This document shows positions 57,734 through 64,000 of a DNA stretch of 64,000 bases, piece after piece. The notes beneath the pieces were generated by a model that saw only the letters and a program-made list of their open reading frames with translations, searched no databases and was not told where the DNA came from. Positions within the stretch are counted from its first letter, which is position 1; every line of letters begins with the position of its first letter. The stretch spans positions 2,356,001-2,420,000 of the forward strand of contig OY969122.1 in NCBI GenBank assembly GCA_963698085.1. Direction: 5' to 3'. The translations under genes were made by a program, and so were the position numbers. Source of the DNA: VRUE01 sp963698085. Its GTDB lineage: Bacteria; Actinomycetota; Thermoleophilia; Solirubrobacterales; 70-9.

Positions 57734-58756
57734 ATGGCCGGCGGCGTGACCGTCGCCCTCGACGGCTTCGGCGCGGAGCGGGGCGCAAGCGTGCTTGCGG
57801 AGGGAGCCAGGGTGGCTGCCGGGGACGGAATCCGACTGCGCGTCTTCGGCTTACCCGAGGAGTTGGGATTGGAGGGGGTGGAGGGCGTTGACGTGATCCC
57901 GACCAGCGAGTGGATCGGCAACGACGAGGACTCGGTTCCGGCCGTGCGGGCCAAGAAGCAGGCCTCGGTAGTGCGGGCGGCGCGCGATGTCGCCGAAGGC
58001 GAGTCCGCGGCGATGGTCAGCCACGGCTCGACCGGAGCGACGATGGCGGCGGCGACCTTCGGCCTGCGCCGCCTGCGCGGCGTGCAGCGCCCCGCGCTTG
58101 CCGTGCAGCTGCCGGTTCCGGGAAGGAAGGTGCTCTTCCTCGACGTTGGCGCAAACGTCCAGGTGCGGGCCCAGCACCTGGTCCAGTTCGCTTTTCTCGG
58201 CGCCGCCTTCAGCGAGGCTGTGCTGGGCGTTGAGCGTCCCCGGGTGGGCCTGCTCTCAGTCGGTGAGGAGGGCGGCAAGGGCAGGGACGAAGTCGTCGCC
58301 GCGCACGCGCTCCTCGCCGAGGCCGACGGAATCGATTTCGCCGGCAACGTCGAGGGCGGTGACCTGCCGGCGGGCGAAGTGGATGTCGTCGTCACCGACG
58401 GCTTCACCGGCAATGTGTCGCTGAAGTTGATGGAGGGGACGGCACGGACGGTCACCGCGGCGATCCGAAACGCCGCCCGCTCGAACCCGCTGGCCGCGCT
58501 CGGCGGGTTGATGATGCGCCCGGCGCTGGGCGGGCTGCGGCGTGAGCTGGCCCCCGACGGGACGGGCGGCGCGATCCTGCTCGGCCTGCGCGGCATCGCC
58601 GTTGTAGGCCACGGCAGCGCCGGCGCCGAGGGAATCGCCAACGCCGTTCGCCTGGCGGCACGCTGTGTCGAGGTCGATGCTGTCGACCGCACCGCGGCGC
58701 TGCTCGCCGACGGCGGCGCCGGCAGGGGTGCCCTCGCGGCCGAGGAGAGCGCGTGA
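57734..58756 (+). CDS. plsX: Phosphate acyltransferase PlsX
   Basis: Makes acyl-phosphate from acyl-ACP for the PlsY step of phospholipid synthesis. The 340-residue protein has 'VSHGSTGATMAAATFGLRRL', 'LFLDVGANVQVRAQHLVQFA', 'VGLLSVGEEGGKGRDEVVAA', 'VVVTDGFTGNVSLKLMEGTA' and 'GGAILLGLRGIAVVGHGSAG', covering the active site. The N-terminal signature usually written DAMGGD(x)AP reads 'ALDGFGAERG' here, a notable departure. Gene order rpmF-plsX-acpP-rnc is classical and links lipid synthesis with ribosome functions. Confidence 0.93.
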   Translation: MAGGVTVALDGFGAERGASVLAEGARVAAGDGIRLRVFGLPEELGLEGVEGVDVIPTSEWIGNDEDSVPAVRAKKQASVVRAARDVAEGESAAMVSHGSTGATMAAATFGLRRLRGVQRPALAVQLPVPGRKVLFLDVGANVQVRAQHLVQFAFLGAAFSEAVLGVERPRVGLLSVGEEGGKGRDEVVAAHALLAEADGIDFAGNVEGGDLPAGEVDVVVTDGFTGNVSLKLMEGTARTVTAAIRNAARSNPLAALGGLMMRPALGGLRRELAPDGTGGAILLGLRGIAVVGHGSAGAEGIANAVRLAARCVEVDAVDRTAALLADGGAGRGALAAEESA

Positions 58757-58768
58757 TAGGACACCGGG

Positions 58769-59014
58769 ATGAATCGTGAGGAGGTATTCAACCTGGTGCG
58801 CGATCACCTCGCCGAGGAGCTCGAGGTCGACCCGGCCAAGATCGCCACGGAGACGCGTTTCAAGCAGGACCTCGACGCCGACTCGCTCGATCTCTACGAG
58901 CTGGTGATGGAGCTGGAGGATCGTTACGGGATCTCGGTCTCCGAGGAGCAGGCGGCGCAGATCGAGACCGTCGGCGACGCGGTCAGCTTTGTCGTGGAGC
59001 ACGCCCCGGCGTGA
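58769..59014 (+). CDS. acpP: Acyl carrier protein
   Basis: The 81-residue carrier of fatty acid synthesis. The 4'-phosphopantetheine serine is in 'DLDADSLDLYELVMELED' (DSLD), and the protein is strongly acidic with the normal four-helix pattern ('VFNLVRDHLAEELEVDPAKI'). It overlaps rnc by 4 nt. Confidence 0.97.
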   Translation: MNREEVFNLVRDHLAEELEVDPAKIATETRFKQDLDADSLDLYELVMELEDRYGISVSEEQAAQIETVGDAVSFVVEHAPA

Positions 59015-59685
59015 GCGCTGAGGCGCTCGCCGAGCTTGTCGCGGAGCTTCCCGACGACCTGCGGCGCCAGGCCCTCACACATTCGTCCTGGACCGAGAAG
59101 CCGCCGCAGTCCTACGAGCGTCTCGCTTACCTCGGCGACAGCGTCCTTGCGCTTGCCGTCGCCGCCGGCATCTACGCGCGCTTCCCCGAGATCCCGGCGG
59201 GCGGGCTGACCAAGATTCACAACCACGCCGTCAGCGGGGTCTCCTGCGCCGAGGTGGGCCGCGAGCTGGGCGTGCCGGCGATGCTGGAGGGGGCAGAGCC
59301 AGAGGCAGAGGAGGCGATTCCGGCAAAGGTGCTGCTGGCCGGCTCTCGGCCTTTGCCAGAGGTGACCGAGGCCTTGATCGGAGCCTGCTTCATCGCCTTC
59401 GGCTTCGATCGCGTCGCGGCCGCGGTTGGTGCCGCTTTCGAGGCGCAGATCGAGTTTGCGCTGGAAGCGCCGGTAGATGCGAAGTCGGCGCTGCAGGAGC
59501 TGCTCGCACGGCGGCGGGCACGCGTAACCTATGCCGTCATTGGCGAATCCGGCCCAGCACACCGACGCACCTTCGAGGTGGAGGCGACGGTCGACGGGGA
59601 GCGGATTGGCACCGGCGCCGGGCGGAGCAAGAAGGCCGCGGAGCAGGTGGCGGCCGAGGCGGCGCTGCAGCACCTGAGGGACTGA
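59011..59685 (+). CDS. rnc: Ribonuclease III with altered active-site residues
   Basis: Located exactly where rnc is expected (acpP-rnc-smc-ftsY-ffh). The 224-residue protein has the endonuclease domain ('RRQALTHSSW', 'YERLAYLGDSVLALAVAAGI') and a C-terminal double-stranded RNA-binding domain ('DAKSALQELLARRRARVTYA', 'GAGRSKKAAEQVAAEAALQH'). The signature ERLEFLGD reads ERLAYLGD: Glu36 and Asp43 are kept, but the second Glu is Ala39. The family 'EG' Glu of the next helix is Ala63 ('IPAGGL'), and the Asp of the D-xx-E pair is Glu117 with Glu120 kept. Several metal-site positions therefore differ from canonical RNase III, so processing activity may be weakened or changed. Confidence 0.85.
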   Translation: MSAEALAELVAELPDDLRRQALTHSSWTEKPPQSYERLAYLGDSVLALAVAAGIYARFPEIPAGGLTKIHNHAVSGVSCAEVGRELGVPAMLEGAEPEAEEAIPAKVLLAGSRPLPEVTEALIGACFIAFGFDRVAAAVGAAFEAQIEFALEAPVDAKSALQELLARRRARVTYAVIGESGPAHRRTFEVEATVDGERIGTGAGRSKKAAEQVAAEAALQHLRD

Positions 59686-59735
59686 ACGGAGGTCGCGTCC
59701 GACTCACACGCGAGCCTTGCGAGCGAGGACTAGGG

Positions 59736-62183
59736 ATGTATCTGAGATCGATCGAGATGAAGGGGTTCAAGTCGTTCCCCGGGCGCACCAAGCTGGAGTT
59801 CTCTCCGGGCGTCAGCGTGATCGTCGGCCCCAACGGCTCGGGCAAGTCGAACATCACCGACGCGGTGCTCTGGGCACTGGGCGAGCAGAGCCCCGGGGCG
59901 ATCCGTGGTGCCTCGATGCAGGACGTGATCTCCGCCGGTGGGCAGGGCGTGGGCCAGCGTCGGGTCGCTGAGGTAGAGGTGGTGATCGACAACTCAGAGG
60001 GGCGCGCCGCGACCGAGCTGTCGGAGATCGCGATCCAGCGCAGCCTCGACCGCTCCGGCGACGGCGTCTACCGCCTCAACGGTGCTCGCTGCCGTCTCGT
60101 CGACGTCGTCGAGATCCTCTCCGACACCAACCTCGGCCGCGAGATGCACTCGGTGATCAGCCAGGGCCGGGTCGAGTCGATCATCCACTCCAAACCGCGC
60201 GAGCGCCGCTTGCTGATCGAGGAGGCGGCGGGGCTTGGCAAGCACCGCAAGCGCCGCCGCCGCGCCGAGCTGAAGCTGCGCGCCGCGCGCGACAACCTCG
60301 ACCGTGCCCTCGACCTCGAGCGCGAGGCCCGGGCGCGCTTGCGGCCACTGAAGCGACAGGCGCAGGCGGCTGAGTTGGGTGCGCGGATCGAGCGCGAGGA
60401 GCTGGAGCTGCGCGGTCGCCTGGTTGCCGAGGAGCTGCGTTTCGGCGCCGATCGGGCAATAGCGGCGGAGGCGACGGCCGAGAAAGCGCGAGCCAAGCGG
60501 GCGGCTGTCGAGAAGCGCCTCGGCGAGGTGAGCGAGCGCCGTCGCGCTGCCGAGGAGCGCTTTGCGACGCGCGACCGCGAGCGCACCCAGGCCTGGGGCC
60601 TGCTGACCAAGTTGCGCGGCGAGCAGCAGCGGATCGCCGTGCGGGCGGCCTCGCTCGCCGACCGCGAGGGGGCGCTGGAGAGCGCGCTGGAGCGCTTGCG
60701 GGCCGAGTTCGGGCCGCTGACGCTCGACCTCGGATCGACCGAGGGCGCGCCCGCGGAGCGGGCCCGCAAGCTCGAGGAGGAGCTTGGCGAGATCGACGCT
60801 GGACTTGCCAGTGCTACGCGGGGTCTCGGTCGGGCGCGCTCGTCCGAGGCGGCGGAGTCAGAGCGCGAGTCGGCGCTGGGGGAGATTCAGGCCGGCGCCG
60901 AGCGCGCGGCGCGGCACGCTCGGCGCGCCGAGGGGCTGCTCGGCGAGCGCCACCGCGAGGCCCTGCGCGAGCGCGTTGCCGCCGGCGAGGAGCTGCTCGA
61001 CGACGTTCGCGCAGCCTCGGCTGCCGCCGCCGCGGCGGAAACCGCGATCCGGGCGCGGGTCGAGCGGATCGAAGTGAAGGTGGTCGGCGAGGAGGGCGAT
61101 GGCGATGCGCTCGCTGAGGAGATGCGCGAGTGCTCACGCCAGGAGTCCGAGTTGCAGGTCGAGATGAAAGCGGCCTCCGATGCGCTGACCGAGGCTCAGG
61201 TCGAGGCGGCGCACCTGGGCGACCGCCGTGCGGAGGCGGCGAAGGAGCTGGCCTCGATTGCCGAGCGGCTGGGCGAGGAGGTGGAGCCGGCCGAGCAAGC
61301 GCTGAGCGGGGAGGCGCGCACCGACATCGACCGCAGGCTGCAACGCCTGGAGCGCCGCCGCGCCCAGATCGGACCGGTCAACCCGCTTGCCGAGCAGGAG
61401 TATGAGGAGGCCCGCGAGCACGTCGAGTCGCTGCAGACCCAGCGCGAGGACACCGAGCGGGGGATGCACGAGCTGGAGGCGCTGATCCGCGACATCGACC
61501 GCGAGATCGAGCGGGCCTTCGAGCAGACCTTCGAGGCGACCGCGAAGAACTTCGAGGAGATGGTCGAGCACCTCTTTCCCGGCGGTCGCGGTCGCCTGCG
61601 CCGGGTCAGCCTGCACCCGGTCCGCGACGCCGAGGAGGACGGGGTGGAAGAGGACGAAGGCGAGGGGGAGGAGTCCGAAGAAGAAGAGCGCGAGGAGCTC
61701 GGCGTGGAGATCGAGGTAACGCCGGCCGGCAAGTCGACCCGCAAGCTCTCCCTCCTTTCCGGCGGTGAGAAGTCGCTGGTCGCGCTGGCCTTCGTCTTTG
61801 CCGTCTTCCTCGCCAGGCCGTGCCCCTTCTACATCCTCGACGAGGTCGAGGCGGCGCTCGACGACGCCAACATCGACCGCTTCCTGCAGCTGATCCGGCG
61901 CTTCTCCGACCGCGCCCAGTTCGTCATCGTCACTCACCAGAAACGGACGATGGACGCCGCTGACGTCCTCTACGGCGTCACCATGGGCGGCGACGGGGTG
62001 ACCAAAGTCGTCTCCCGCCGCCTGCCGCGCGAAGTGGAGCTCGAGGGTCAGGGCGAGGACGTCTCGAGCCCGCCACCGTTCGCGGGGGTCGGGGCGGAAC
62101 GGAACGAGCCAGCGACCGGAGTGCTCGGCCAGGCAGCCCCCGGCGAGCACCCCGCTCGCGACGATTCGGCTGCCGCCGCGTAG
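59736..62183 (+). CDS. smc: Short SMC ATPase without recognisable hinge
   Basis: Chromosome organisation ATPase partnered with ScpA/ScpB. The N-terminal head is complete: 'MYLRSIEMKGFKSFPGRTKL', Walker A 'VGPNGSGKSNITDAVLWALG' (residues 31-38) and 'ISQGRVESIIHSKPRERRLL'. The C-terminal head has signature 'LSLLSGGEKSLVALAFVFAV' (about 674) and Walker B 'FYILDEVEAALDD' (about 698). The protein has only 815 residues instead of about 1150-1200. The 370 residues between the heads are charged coiled coil with no Gly-rich hinge domain; a small break sits near residue 328. An acidic insert (about 630-650) precedes the C-head, and a disordered 50-residue tail follows it. The frame is continuous, so this is not a visible frameshift. 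Confidence 0.85.
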   Translation: MYLRSIEMKGFKSFPGRTKLEFSPGVSVIVGPNGSGKSNITDAVLWALGEQSPGAIRGASMQDVISAGGQGVGQRRVAEVEVVIDNSEGRAATELSEIAIQRSLDRSGDGVYRLNGARCRLVDVVEILSDTNLGREMHSVISQGRVESIIHSKPRERRLLIEEAAGLGKHRKRRRRAELKLRAARDNLDRALDLEREARARLRPLKRQAQAAELGARIEREELELRGRLVAEELRFGADRAIAAEATAEKARAKRAAVEKRLGEVSERRRAAEERFATRDRERTQAWGLLTKLRGEQQRIAVRAASLADREGALESALERLRAEFGPLTLDLGSTEGAPAERARKLEEELGEIDAGLASATRGLGRARSSEAAESERESALGEIQAGAERAARHARRAEGLLGERHREALRERVAAGEELLDDVRAASAAAAAAETAIRARVERIEVKVVGEEGDGDALAEEMRECSRQESELQVEMKAASDALTEAQVEAAHLGDRRAEAAKELASIAERLGEEVEPAEQALSGEARTDIDRRLQRLERRRAQIGPVNPLAEQEYEEAREHVESLQTQREDTERGMHELEALIRDIDREIERAFEQTFEATAKNFEEMVEHLFPGGRGRLRRVSLHPVRDAEEDGVEEDEGEGEESEEEEREELGVEIEVTPAGKSTRKLSLLSGGEKSLVALAFVFAVFLARPCPFYILDEVEAALDDANIDRFLQLIRRFSDRAQFVIVTHQKRTMDAADVLYGVTMGGDGVTKVVSRRLPREVELEGQGEDVSSPPPFAGVGAERNEPATGVLGQAAPGEHPARDDSAAAA

Positions 62184-62189
62184 CTCACC

Positions 62190-63188
62190 GTGTCCACCTC
62201 CTGGCAGGAGATCTTCGATCTCGGCGCGCGCGATACGGCGTCGCGGGGTGCCGAACCCGAAAGCGAGGAGCAGCGCCGCGGCGTCCTTCGCCGCCTGCGC
62301 GAGAGCCTCTCCAAAAGCCGTCAGGCGCTGGTGGAGGAGATCTCGGCCAGCCTCTTTGACCGCATCGACGAGGAGACCTGGGAGCGGCTGGAGGAGGCGC
62401 TGATCCTGGCTGACGCCGGCCCCCCCACCACCGCGGAGGTGGTCGAGCGGCTCGAGCGGGAGGTTGAGAGCGGCGCTGTCTCCGCCGACGGCGAGGCGGT
62501 CCGCGAGCGCTTGATCGAGATCCTCGCCGAGGTTGCCTCCAACGGACGCCGGCCGATCGACCTCAGCGGCGAGCCCGCGGTCCTGCTGATGGTCGGGGTC
62601 AACGGCACCGGCAAGACGACGACGATCGGCAAGATCGCCTGGCATCTGTCGAAGGAATTCGGCCTCTCCGTGGTCTTGGCCGCCGCCGACACCTACCGCG
62701 CAGCCGCCGCCGAGCAGCTCGCCGAGTGGGCCCAGCGCGCCGGCGCCGAGCTGATCCGCTCCGAGCCCGGTGGTGATCCCGGCGCGGTCGCCTTCGACGC
62801 GATCGCCGCCGCCCGCGCCCGCGGCGCCGACGTCGTCATCGTCGATACCGCCGGCCGCCTTCACACCCAGGGCAACCTGATGGACGAGCTGGCCAAGGTG
62901 CGCCGAGTGATCGCCAAGCAGATGCCCGAGGCCCCGCACGAGACGCTGATCTCGATCGACGCGACGACCGGGCAGAACGGCCTGCGCCAGGCGCAGATCT
63001 TCTCCGAGGCGGTCGAGGTCGACGGCGTCGTCTTGACCAAGCTCGACGGCACCGCCAAGGGCGGGATCGTGCTGGCGATCGCCAACGAGCTCGAGATCCC
63101 GGTGAAGCTGATCGGCAGCGGCGAGTCGCTCGAGGACCTGCGTCCGTTCGACCCCGCCGACTTCGCCCAGGCGCTTCTGGCTGAGTAA
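62190..63188 (+). CDS. ftsY: Signal recognition particle receptor FtsY
   Basis: The membrane-associated SRP receptor GTPase. The 332-residue protein has a short acidic N-terminal segment, the N domain ('LRRLRESLSKSRQALVEEIS'), and the G domain: 'LMVGVNGTGKTTTIGKIAWH', 'VLAAADTYRAAAAEQLAEWA', 'DTAGRLHTQGNLMDELAKVR' and 'LTKLDGTAKGGIVLAIANEL'. The long acidic A domain of E. coli FtsY is absent, as in most Gram-positives. The GTG start is 6 nt after smc. Confidence 0.96.
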   Translation: MSTSWQEIFDLGARDTASRGAEPESEEQRRGVLRRLRESLSKSRQALVEEISASLFDRIDEETWERLEEALILADAGPPTTAEVVERLEREVESGAVSADGEAVRERLIEILAEVASNGRRPIDLSGEPAVLLMVGVNGTGKTTTIGKIAWHLSKEFGLSVVLAAADTYRAAAAEQLAEWAQRAGAELIRSEPGGDPGAVAFDAIAAARARGADVVIVDTAGRLHTQGNLMDELAKVRRVIAKQMPEAPHETLISIDATTGQNGLRQAQIFSEAVEVDGVVLTKLDGTAKGGIVLAIANELEIPVKLIGSGESLEDLRPFDPADFAQALLAE

Positions 63189-63204
63189 CCCCGCGCCCGG
63201 CCTC

Positions 63205-63210
63205 TAAGCT
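63205..63210 (+). promoter_or_regulatory. -10 box before ffh
   Basis: TAAGCT ends 8 nt before the GTG at 63219 in the 30-nt gap after ftsY. Confidence 0.35.
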
Positions 63211-63218
63211 GCGTGTCG

Positions 63219-64000
63219 GTGTTCGACCAGCTCTCAGACCGTCTCCAGGCCACCCTTTCCGACGTCCGCTCGCGCGGCAAGCTGAGCGAGAGCGACGTCG
63301 ATGCGGCGATGCGCGAGATCCGCCTCGCCCTGCTCGAGGCCGACGTCAACTTCAAGGTCGTCAAAGGCTTCACCAAGACGCTGAAGGAGCGCTGCCTCGG
63401 TGCTGACGTGCTCGAGAGTCTCGACCCGGGCCAGCAGGTGGTGAAGATCGTCAACGAGGAGCTGACCGGGTTGATGGGCGGCGCCGGCCGCGACCTCGCC
63501 TTTGCCTCGAACGGCCCCACGGTGATTTTGATGGCCGGCCTGCAGGGCTCGGGCAAGACGACCGCCTGCGCCAAGCTCGCCCGCCACCTCGGCGAGTCGG
63601 GTAGGGACGTCGCGCTTGCCGCTTGTGACGTCTACCGGCCGGCGGCCGTCGACCAGTTGGTCACCGTCGGCGAGCGCGCCGGCGCCCACGTCTATGAGCA
63701 GGGGGCCGATGCCGACCCGGTCGAGATCGCAGCCTGGGCGCTCGACCGGGCGCGCGAGGAGGACCGCGACGTCCTCATCGTCGACACCGCCGGCCGCCTC
63801 CACGTCGACGAGGACCTGATGGCCGAGCTGGCCAAGATCCGCAAGCGGACCAAGCCGCACGACGTGCTGCTCGTGGTCGACGCGATGACCGGTCAGGATG
63901 CCGTGGGGGTTGCCGAATCGTTCGCCGAGACGGCCGAGTTCGACGGCGTGGTGATGACCAAGCTCGACGGCGACGCCCGCGGCGGCGCCGCGCTTTCGGT
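63219..64000 (+). CDS. ffh: Signal recognition particle protein Ffh, cut by window edge
   Basis: The SRP54 GTPase that binds signal peptides and 4.5S RNA. The first 260 codons are present: N domain 'MFDQLSDRLQATLSDVRSRG' and 'ALLEADVNFKVVKGFTKTLK', G domain 'ILMAGLQGSGKTTACAKLAR', 'ACDVYRPAAVDQL', 'LIVDTAGRLHVDEDLMAELA', 'DAMTGQDAVGVAESFAE' and 'MTKLDGDARGGAAL'. The M domain lies beyond the window. A GTG two codons upstream (63213) is an alternative start. Confidence 0.96.
   Translation, partial: MFDQLSDRLQATLSDVRSRGKLSESDVDAAMREIRLALLEADVNFKVVKGFTKTLKERCLGADVLESLDPGQQVVKIVNEELTGLMGGAGRDLAFASNGPTVILMAGLQGSGKTTACAKLARHLGESGRDVALAACDVYRPAAVDQLVTVGERAGAHVYEQGADADPVEIAAWALDRAREEDRDVLIVDTAGRLHVDEDLMAELAKIRKRTKPHDVLLVVDAMTGQDAVGVAESFAETAEFDGVVMTKLDGDARGGAALS

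Noticed and set aside
59736..62183. Frameshifted or split smc gene
   Set aside because: The frame is continuous from head to head with coherent coiled coil, and no missing hinge sequence is found in another frame nearby.

Overview
The window is one contiguous piece of a high-GC (roughly 68-70 % by eye) actinobacterial chromosome. I infer an Actinobacteriota lineage outside the classical Actinomycetia, most likely Thermoleophilia (Solirubrobacterales-like). Reasons: GTG/TTG starts are common, several genes have a -10 box directly in front of the start codon, there is a SepIVA-like coiled-coil gene beside yceD-rpmF and rnc, ftsZ has no ftsA beside it, and PriA keeps its helicase motifs. No marker gene fixes the taxonomy.

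Layout. 1-1535: partial NTF2-like gene, thioredoxin/CnoX-like gene and two small membrane proteins. 1580-9363: second half of a division and cell-wall cluster (murD-ftsW-murG-murC-murB-ftsQ, then ftsZ with its own promoter). 9552-13987: complete glycine cleavage system except the L protein (gcvT-gcvH-gcvPA-gcvPB). 14000-15817: two-gene NHEJ module (ku, ligD polymerase) on the minus strand. 15951-20436: a single-polypeptide MmeI-like restriction-modification enzyme and an MFS exporter. 20475-23558: trpS, scpA, scpB, rluB. 23548-24897: yjbQ and an AbiEi/DUF559 protein (minus). 24999-30276: aromatic amino acid block (aroH, hisC, DAHP synthase, tyrA, aroA) with a leader peptide rich in Tyr/Phe/Trp codons in front of DAHP synthase. 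30346-32349: compositionally distinct secreted serine protease. 32404-35645: cmk, der, metK. 36308-42397: priA, def, fmt, rsmB, zinc ribbon, rpe. 42495-46768 (minus): K+/H+ antiporter, flippase, glycosyltransferase. 47004-50559: riboflavin operon (ribD, ribE, ribBA, ribH). 50593-64000: rpmB, FakA-like kinase, recG, rsmD, coaD, sepIVA, yceD, rpmF, plsX, acpP, rnc, smc, ftsY and partial ffh.

The gene complement is mostly core housekeeping arranged in tightly overlapping (ATGA/GTGA) operons. The unusual content lies between and inside these genes. (1) Long near-perfect palindromes occur between genes and, unexpectedly, in frame inside recG, the flippase, ribD and murC. The recG copy and an intergenic copy upstream of ribD are recognisably the same dispersed element, and the reading frame used in recG is also open in the intergenic copy and encodes a related peptide. 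This resembles the behaviour of Rickettsia palindromic elements. (2) A probable ribosome-mediated attenuator controls the aromatic pathway. (3) Several core proteins look structurally reduced or altered: an 815-residue SMC without a recognisable hinge although scpA/scpB are present, an RNase III lacking conserved catalytic carboxylates, and an FtsQ without a POTRA domain. (4) A recurring TANNNT box 6-8 nt before start codons points to widespread leaderless transcription.
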